From positions 3,620,001-3,684,000 of the forward strand of contig NW_018343969.1 in the NCBI RefSeq assembly GCF_002099425.1: a stretch of 64,000 nt of DNA, read 5' to 3'. This DNA is from Phascolarctos cinereus (Eukaryota; Chordata; Mammalia; Diprotodontia; Phascolarctidae). The notes beneath the pieces were generated by a model. The model was not told where the DNA came from and did no database searches. It worked only from the letters and a program-made list of their open reading frames with translations. A program made the position numbers and the translations under genes. This document shows, piece by piece, positions 57,639 through 64,000 of the stretch (its first letter is position 1; each line of letters opens with the position of its first letter).

Positions 57639-57890
57639 AGGGGCAACTAGTGGGCATAGCTGGTAGAGTTCTGGCCCTGGAATCAGGAAGACCTGAGTTC
57701 AAATTTGGCTTCAGATACTTATAAGCTTTTGTCCCTGGGCAAGTCACTTAACCTCTGTTTGCTTCAGTTTTCTTATCTGTAAAATGGGAATAACAATAGT
57801 GCCTCCCTCCCAGGGTTATTGTAAGAATCAAATAAGGCAATGATTGTAAAATGCTTAGCACAGTGCCTGGCATATAGTAAACACTGTAGA
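57639..57890 (+). mobile_element. MIR-like SINE, full span
   Basis: Head 'ggggcaactagtgggcatag', core 'gaagacctgagttcaaattt' and 'gcaagtcacttaacctctgt', 'tctgtaaaatgggaataaca', tail 'cacagtgcctggcatatagt'. Among the best preserved here. Confidence 0.88.
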
Positions 57891-57949
57891 ACTCAGGTTT
57901 TCCTGACTCCAGGTCCAGTGCTCTATCCATGGTGACATCTAGCTGCCTC
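57891..57949 (-). mobile_element. SINE head fragment in opposite orientation
   Basis: 'gaactcaggttttcctgact', 'ccagtgctctatccatggtg' and 'acatctagctgcct' are a reversed SINE head, directly joined to the tail of the plus-strand SINE. Confidence 0.8.
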
Positions 57950-58004
57950 TCATTTGGCAGTATTCTTAATTAGAAGGGGTGCTTTGGGATAAGCCTGACT
58001 CAGG

Positions 58005-58055
58005 CCAGTCAGTCATCACCTACTGTGTGCCAAGCACTGTGCTAAATATCAGACC
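58005..58055 (-). mobile_element. L2 LINE terminus fragment
   Basis: 'atcacctactgtgtgccaag' with 'cactgtgctaaatatca' is a reversed L2 end. Confidence 0.6.
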
Positions 58056-58689
58056 AGTTCCCTGGTACTTTGGTTAGTTATCAAAGTGAAATGAAAAACT
58101 TGTAGGTCATTCAACAATTAACAAAGAGAGATTTAATCAGCCATAGGATAGGAAGGCTATTCAACAAGGATATTTTTCAAGAATAACAGTTGATTCAGCT
58201 GAGTGAAGATTCCTTGCCTCTGAGTTGTCAGAGGTGGTCTGCTAGCTAAATTTCAAAGAGGCTGGAGGTCCTTATTCTTACCAACTTCTTATGCTGGCAT
58301 CCAGTAAATCCTCTGAGCCAATCTGTTCTCACAGACAGTTTCAATATTTTCTAAACAAACACTCACTTAGCTTGCATGGGGTTGAGGGTACCAGAAGGAT
58401 ATTGCTCCTACCACAAGGGGATTTACTCTCAAATGACCTTCAGTTATTTCTCCTTTTCAAAGAACCCTCCTTTTCAGGGAACAATACAGTTGTGCAGACC
58501 AATCCTTCTCAAAGAGGAAAACATTTGAATAGGAAAGAGCCATTTTTCTCTAGTGAGACCCACCTACTTCAGACTTAATAGTTCTACTCTATAGTTGAAT
58601 TGCCCTAAAAAAGAAATCTGCTGACACTTTCTAGAGAATCAATTCCCTTCTAATCCTCATGAAGAATTAGACCTATGTTTTCTAGTTTA
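58056..58689. other. Unassigned DNA
   Basis: The 95-codon frame at 58291-58578 has no recognisable motif or splice context. No repeat named. Confidence 0.5.
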
Positions 58690-58843
58690 ATTCTCCCCTT
58701 TCCCCCAATTTTACCAACGAGGATACAGGTCTTGGAAGGTTAAATTACTTGCCAAAGGTACCACAAATATAAGTATCAGAGACAAGATTGAGCCAAAGTC
58801 CTCTGACCCCTGAGCCTATGCCCTATCCATTCTACCACACCAC
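58690..58843 (-). mobile_element. MIR-like SINE
   Basis: 'aattttaccaacgaggatac', 'gttaaattacttgccaaagg' and the head 'ccctatccattctaccaca' in reversed order. Confidence 0.7.
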
Positions 58844-58997
58844 CCCCTTTCTAGGGTATGTCCCTTGGTGTTCCAAATTCAGCTTTACCACCTACTGATT
58901 ACATGATTTTAAGAAAGATGTTAAGCTTCTTTGAATTTGTAAAATACAGAAAATATCTACCTCAAAGAGGTACTGGGAGAAATCAATGAGATAAACA

Positions 58998-59185
58998 GAG
59001 GCAGTGTGTTGTACTTAGAAGAATACTGTGACTGAAATCAGATAGCCTGGGTTTGAATCTTGGTTCTGCTACCTTATGACTTTGTGAAAATCATTAAAAT
59101 TTTCTAGGTCTCATTTGCCTCATTTGAAAAAAAAAATGAGAGAGTTCAACTTCAAGGCCTCCCAAGTCTCTAAGTGTATGATCCT
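58998..59185 (+). mobile_element. Ther-2-like SINE
   Basis: 'gatagcctgggtttgaatct', 'gcctcatttgaaaaaaaaaa' and the L3-type tail 'aaggcctcccaagtctctaa' with 'gtatgatcc'. Confidence 0.75.
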
Positions 59186-59299
59186 GTTATGTTATAATTT
59201 ATATCAAGACATTTCCAACTGAAGCACTACCCAAAATGGAAATGATTAAGTGATATTTGCCTGACTTTGAGAAATGTGATAGTCAAGAAGCCTTTCTTG

Positions 59300-59370
59300 G
59301 GCATGTAGGTGATGTAGTGAGGAGGCCTGGCTTCAGGAAAACCTTGAGATCAAATCCAGCCTCATATGCT
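59300..59370 (+). mobile_element. SINE head joined to an L2 end
   Basis: 'gggcatgtaggtgatgtagt' and 'gagatcaaatccagcctcat' are a SINE head and core start. The text then switches without core or tail to L2 3' UTR sequence. Confidence 0.65.
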
Positions 59371-59515
59371 TCATATATTATTTTCATGTTGTCTCCCCAT
59401 TGGACTGTGAAGTATTTGAGAGCAGGGGCTGTTTTTTTGTCTTTGTATCCTCAGCCATTAGCACAGTGCCTGGCATGTGGTAGGTGTTGAATAAACACTG
59501 GCTGACTGACCGAAT
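59371..59515 (+). mobile_element. L2 LINE 3' end
   Basis: 'ggactgtgaagtatttgaga', 'ctttgtatcctcagccatta' and 'cagtgcctggcatgtggtag' with 'gtgttgaataaacac': a well-preserved L2 terminus. Confidence 0.85.
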
Positions 59516-59524
59516 TATTACTCA

Positions 59525-60195
59525 AATTGAATTTATTATTGAATATTTTACTGATGTTTTTATTCTTTTTATTTTTATTTATATTTATGTATTTATATTT
59601 ATATTTTATTTTTTGTTTTTTATGTTCCATTCATTTATGAAAATATCACCTCTGCCCTACCCCCACCCCCAGGCTCCCTATCAAAACTTCCCGTATAAGG
59701 AAGAAAAACAACTAGGCAAAATGCCCCTCTTGTGGCCCCTGCTGAAAATGTATACAGCTTTCTGCCTGAGTAGTCCCTTGAGTCTGCGGAGAAGAGGGAG
59801 GCATGCCTCATTATCTGTTTTGCAGGACTCCTATTGGTTTTTTAATTACTGAGAGTTCATCTTTCTTTTAGTGATCTTTTGATTTACTTCATTGTAGTCA
59901 GTGTGTATGTTGTTCTTCTGGTTCCTCTTATTCTACCCCACATCAATTCATACTAATGTCCTCATGTTTCTATGAATTTCTCCACATTCATTATTTCTTT
60001 CTGTACAACAATATTCCTGTTGTGTTCATTTGCTATAGTTTGTTCAGCTATATCCCAATCAATATGTGTCCACTTCATTTCTAGATATTTACTATAACAA
60101 AGAGTGCTGCTATGAATGTTTTGGCGTAAATTAGACTTTGGTTTCTGATTTTGGCTGGCTTAAAGGTATATGCCCATGGTATGATCAAGAATATA
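59525..60195 (-). mobile_element. L1 LINE 3' end
   Basis: Minus-strand order is 'tggcgccaaaacattcatag'-like text ('cgccaaaacattcatagcag'), 'aacaaactatagcaaatgaa', 'gtagaataagaggaaccaga', 'gggggtgggggtagggcaga', then an A/TA-rich tail represented by the T-rich plus-strand zone 59545-59625. A 5'-truncated copy. Confidence 0.85.
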
Positions 60196-61419
60196 AAAAG
60201 TTTAGTCACTTTTCCTGTGCCAGATTAGCACCCAAACCAGGAAAGGTCAATTCACAGGACTACTGACACTGTATTAGTATTCCTGCTTTTCCATTATCAA
60301 CACTTGGTTACAAACTGAATTAATTTCAAATTGAATTTTTAAAAAAATAGATGATAAAATGATAATTAATTATGAGTAGATATAAATAATAAAATAATAT
60401 TATAAGGGTCAGGGGTGCTAGGAGAGGAAGGGGGCCTCTTTCTGATGAATATGTCTTCATTTTTCAATTAACAGAGAGTATAGGGGACTTTTCTAAAATT
60501 TTGACTTGGGGCTCAGAATTTAAATTTATAAATGACAAGTCAGTGAAAAAGGAAGAATGAAATGAGATTTAGAAAATGCTACTCAGGGCTACTTGTATAC
60601 AGTTATATTGGCTGACAATAATGACTGGCCTAACCTGAAAAGACTTGGAGTATCATTGGCCTAATTGCTTTTTGCCAAATTCCATCGTGGGAATCAATGA
60701 CTATGTAAATGTAGCTATTCCAGGGCTTACTACCTACTGAGCTTTGTTGTTATGCTCAAGGCAGCCTTACTAGAGGGATTATGAGGGTACCAAAAATACA
60801 CCTTCTTGTGCCCAAGTGTTAGCACAATGTACGTGAAAAATGTCCTAATTTTTTGGTAGACAATAAGTGGAACTCAACTAAGGGTACAGAGAATGGGTTC
60901 TGTATCCCTCAGACATGTCTTCCTTAGGAGTAATTGTATCTTTGTCCTTTCTCCCTAGTTATACTATGTAGCAGCACCATGTATGACACTCCCAAAGAGG
61001 CAGCTATTCTAGAGTGCTGCTACTATTAGAGAAATAGTTTATACATGATGGCAGGAGAGAGTATGGGAGGGGTATGGAAGATATACTACTCACTACTGCA
61101 ATTACAGAAGCGAATTGCCCAGTATGGAAGGGAGAATCAATAAGTACAGTTTGGCTAGACAAGTGTACTGCCAAAGGGGAAAAAAACTGAAGACAAGCAG
61201 AAAATTTGAGGAAAGGGTGCATGTTCCTTTCTAAAACCCACAAGAAATCTGGAATGGAGGCTGTTGCAAACTGATCTCTCTACAAGTTTGTACCTTTGAA
61301 GTTTTCAAAAGTATGATTTTTCTGTCACTATGAAAATGGTGGGATGAAGGAGGTGGAAGAGTATTAATGTGTATTGTGGGTAACATAGAGGTGGATAGAA
61401 GACAGAAGAATAAAAATAT
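60196..61419. other. Unassigned DNA
   Basis: No gene or named repeat recognised. Confidence 0.5.
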
Positions 61420-62580
61420 TTATCAACTTCTCATCAACTCCCATGCCTCCAATTATCATATCCAGATAGATAATTCCCAAATTCATCTATCTACCCTGTT
61501 GTTCCTGAATTTTAGTCCTATATAGCCAACTGTCTCTAGGACCTCTCCATCTGGATGTTTCCTCTAACATCTCAGACATCACATCCAAAAGTAAATTCAT
61601 TATCTTTCTCCCTAAACTTGTCCTTGCTTGCAATGAGCCTTTTTTCATTCAACCAGATTCACAACCTTGGAATCATTCTTGATTCTTCCCTCTATTTTAT
61701 CTTCTATATCTGATGCATTGTCAAGGTCTTATAAATTCTACCTACATACAAGGAGAGTCCCCACTCTCCATTCATATGGCCACTATTGTTGACCTGGCCA
61801 TCACTGAGTTTTCCTAGACAATTTTAATAGTCTTCTAAATAGTAACCCTGACTCCAATCTCTCCACTCCACAGTTTATTCTCTACTTACTTACCAAAATA
61901 ATCAGAAGGCACAGATATAATAAAATATTCTTTTGTTCAGAAATTTTGAACGACTCTTCCTGTTGTCCCTTGATGTAATACAAACTCCATAGTCTGGTGT
62001 TTATACCTATGATCTAGTTTTAACTTACCTTTCTAGGCATACCTGTTTGATATTATTCTCTCATGCTCTTCTCCAGCCAAACTAGCCTATTACCTACTCC
62101 CACAATCAGATTCCATATCCTATCTCAGACTCAATACAGACTGTCAACCATCCACAGAATTCACTGCTTTCCCACTTTTTCCTTCTAGTATCCTCAGTTT
62201 CCTTCAAGACTCAGAGTTCACCTCCAGTGAGAAATCTTTCCTGATTTTCCAGTTAATACTCTTCAAAGAGTGGGAAACCTGTGGCTTCAAACCCACATGC
62301 GGCCCTCTAGGTCCTGATGTGTGGCCCTTTGACCGAATCCAAACTTCACAAAGCATTTGTTCTTGAGGACCTAGAGGGTCACGTGTCTTTGAGGCCACAG
62401 GTTCCCCACCCCAGCTGCCCTCCTCAAATTACCTTATGCTTGTTTGTGTATATTTTGTGTGTCTCAGTAGAATGTAAACTCCATAAAGGCAGGGACTGTC
62501 TCTTTTTTTGTCTTTGTAATCCTAGTGCCTAACAGGTTTTTTTGCATAGCAGGCATTTAGAAAATGTTTGTTGAATTATA
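61420..62580 (+). pseudogene. L2 LINE, end of RT domain to 3' terminus
   Basis: 'gataattcccaaattcatct' (the DDSQI block region), 'catctggatgtttcctctaa', 'cacaaccttggaatcattct' with 'tgattcttccctct' (NLGVILDSSL), 'gaaatctttcctgattttcc', then after a MITE 'aatgtaaactccataaaggc' and 'gcatagcaggcatttagaaa'. Many frame breaks. A MITE sits at 62264-62413. Confidence 0.88.
62264..62413. mobile_element. Palindromic MITE inside the L2
   Basis: 'gggaaacctgtggcttcaaa' near the left and 'gaggccacaggttcccc' at the right are inverted repeats. The arms extend about 40 bp each through 'ccctctaggtcct' and 'aggacctagaggg'. About 150 bp without coding capacity. The type is common in marsupials and the termini suggest hAT. 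No clean target duplication was found. Confidence 0.8.
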
Positions 62581-62999
62581 TTAATTTTTGTGTTAGGCAT
62601 CTGAAAGAAGAATTTGTGTCTTTATGTGTTAGTTACTTGAATCAATAAGATGCTAAAGTGCCTTAGAAAATATTTCTCTTGACAAATGGAAGCTAGTGAA
62701 ATCTGGATATGAGTTTAGAATTGAGAATATAAATAGAGATTGTAACAATATTCATAAAATAGAGAGGGCACTTTTAGAAAATTCAATCAAGAGCACATTA
62801 AACTGAAGTAGCTAACATTCTCTTTTTTTAAGATTAAATTTCCACTGACATCTTCTGCTGATAAAGTAGCTACTTTAACTCTTTACATCCTACCCCATAA
62901 AAGCCATTCTTTTACTTTTCTTTAATGCCAACATTTTTATAACTGCATCTTGTGAACTCATATTTGAGAGCCTCTCACTATATTGAGTAGGTCAGAGAC
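62581..62999. other. Unassigned DNA
   Basis: Nothing recognised. Confidence 0.5.
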
Positions 63000-63209
63000 T
63001 CACAACCATCCATGGAATTCACTCCTTTCTCATCTTTTCCTTCTAGTATCCTCAGTTTTCTTCAAGACTCAGATTAGGGTTCAGCTTCAGTGAGAAATCT
63101 TTCCTGATCTTCCAGTTAATACTCTTCTAGGAATGGGGAACCCGCATCCTCAAGGCCACATGTGGCCCTCTAAGTCCTGAAGTGCAACCCCTACTAATTC
63201 TAACCACAT
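63000..63209 (+). repeat. Second copy of the L2-MITE junction
   Basis: Matches 62143-62343: 'ccttctagtatcctcagttt', 'cagtgagaaatctttcctga' and 'cttccagttaatactctt' (L2), then 'atggggaacccgcatcctca' and 'catgtggccctctaagtcct' (MITE left half). Both copies switch from L2 to MITE at the same base. Confidence 0.85.
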
Positions 63210-63789
63210 ATATTATAGTCAGCAGTCTAGAATGTGTACTAGACAGTGTTAGTGTCTGAACTTAAGCAAAGTGACTGCTCTCTCCCCCTATCCAGGATTT
63301 TGGATTTCTCCAGAGCTTCTCATTTTCCACTTCTGTGACTGATCACCACCCTGAGGCAGAAGCCATCTCCTAACTTTCTATCCCTCCCTATTTCTAAGTT
63401 AGGCTTAATTGGCTCAGAAAACTCAAGGCTACTGCTATCACTTTTTAGCCATGAGCAGCTCTAGGTGCTCTCAAATGCCTGGATGGTGGAAAATGATGGA
63501 CACCTCAAGCAAAAGAGCTTTTCTCAGCTGAATCAGCTGGAGAAATCCTCAATGCCTGCCCTTGTTGAATATCCTTCTCTTGCTAAGACTTAGCATGTCT
63601 TTAGTTAACAATCCAATGACCTAGGATACTCTCATTTTGTTCCAATGTCAAAGCTGAATTACCAAGAGGAAATACCTGAGTCAGATATGACCACTGAGCA
63701 CCATTTCTTCTTTCTGCCCTACCCTATATTATCTAGACTTTCTCAGGGCTTTAGCTTTGGGGCAGAAGTTGCTAGATGTAAGTAAAACA
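63210..63789. other. Unassigned DNA
   Basis: Nothing recognised. Confidence 0.5.
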
Positions 63790-64000
63790 TGTTAGGCAAT
63801 GTGATATGGAAAGACAACAATGGACTTGGAATCATAAAGCCCGAGGTTATGTCCTATAGCTGACACTTTTCATCTGTATCTATGGGCAAGTCATACCCTG
63901 TCTGAATCTCAATTTTCTTCATCTGCAAAATGGGCATAAAAATACTTATCCTACTTTTCTTACAAAAGCAGCTGCTCATTTTCCTAAAAGATTCAGTTTG
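63790..64000 (+). mobile_element. MIR-like SINE, running off the window
   Basis: 'ggacttggaatcataaagcc', 'tctatgggcaagtcataccc' and 'cttcatctgcaaaatgggca' in sense order. Confidence 0.75.

Overview
This window looks like non-coding, transposon-derived DNA from a marsupial, most likely an Australian one. The basis is repeat content, not genes. It holds several tRNA-derived SINEs ending in a BovB/RTE-like tail (Mar-1 type). It also holds SINEs of the 'ggcagctaggtggcgcag ... cacttaaccccaattgc' kind (called W-type here, WSINE1-like). Many old MIR/CORE-SINEs, L2 and L3/CR1 3' ends, marsupial-type L1 and long microsatellites complete the picture. I found no host exon, no RNA gene and no retroviral or other capsid-bearing element that I can support. 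Open frames are short and are explained by repeats, simple sequence or chance.

SINE names used below. Mar-1-like: 3' tail resembling BovB ('catgactgaacaac'). W-type: L1-style A-rich tail. Ther-2-like: MIR core plus an L3/CR1 tail ('ggactagatgatctctaagg'). T-type: MIR-like core plus a tail near 'ccaatgaaatcac'. MIR-like: core plus an L2-like or short tail. Family names rest on recalled consensus sequences, not on a search.

Layout. 0-20 kb: scattered SINEs, L2 and L1 tails, (AT)n, (GT)n and (GA)n tracts, and two old low-copy duplicated blocks. 20-24 kb: an L2 reverse-transcriptase fragment plus a ~200-bp block that is duplicated 2.85 kb away. 25-29 kb: an L2/CR1-type LINE, and a W-type SINE carrying an inverted 408-bp copy of part of that LINE. 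29-36 kb: L2, L3, MIR and Mar-1 fragments and a clean hAT-type MITE. 36.9-38.1 kb: a LINE of another clade whose RT segment is inverted against its C-terminal segment. 39-45 kb: L1 tails, L2, microsatellites and unassigned DNA. 45.3-49.4 kb: an L1 with its 5' end present but its 3' half missing, bounded by a short target-site duplication. 50.2-52.6 kb: an L3/CR1 LINE split by a MITE, an L1 tail and a MIR. 52-64 kb: mostly unassigned DNA, then an L1 tail and an L2 3' part carrying a palindromic MITE, with a second copy of that junction nearby.

The strongest candidates for novelty are structural: the templated inverted insertion inside a SINE (source 27089-27496, copy 28098-28505), the twin-priming-like LINE, and the 3'-truncated L1. 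I see no undescribed protein-coding system.
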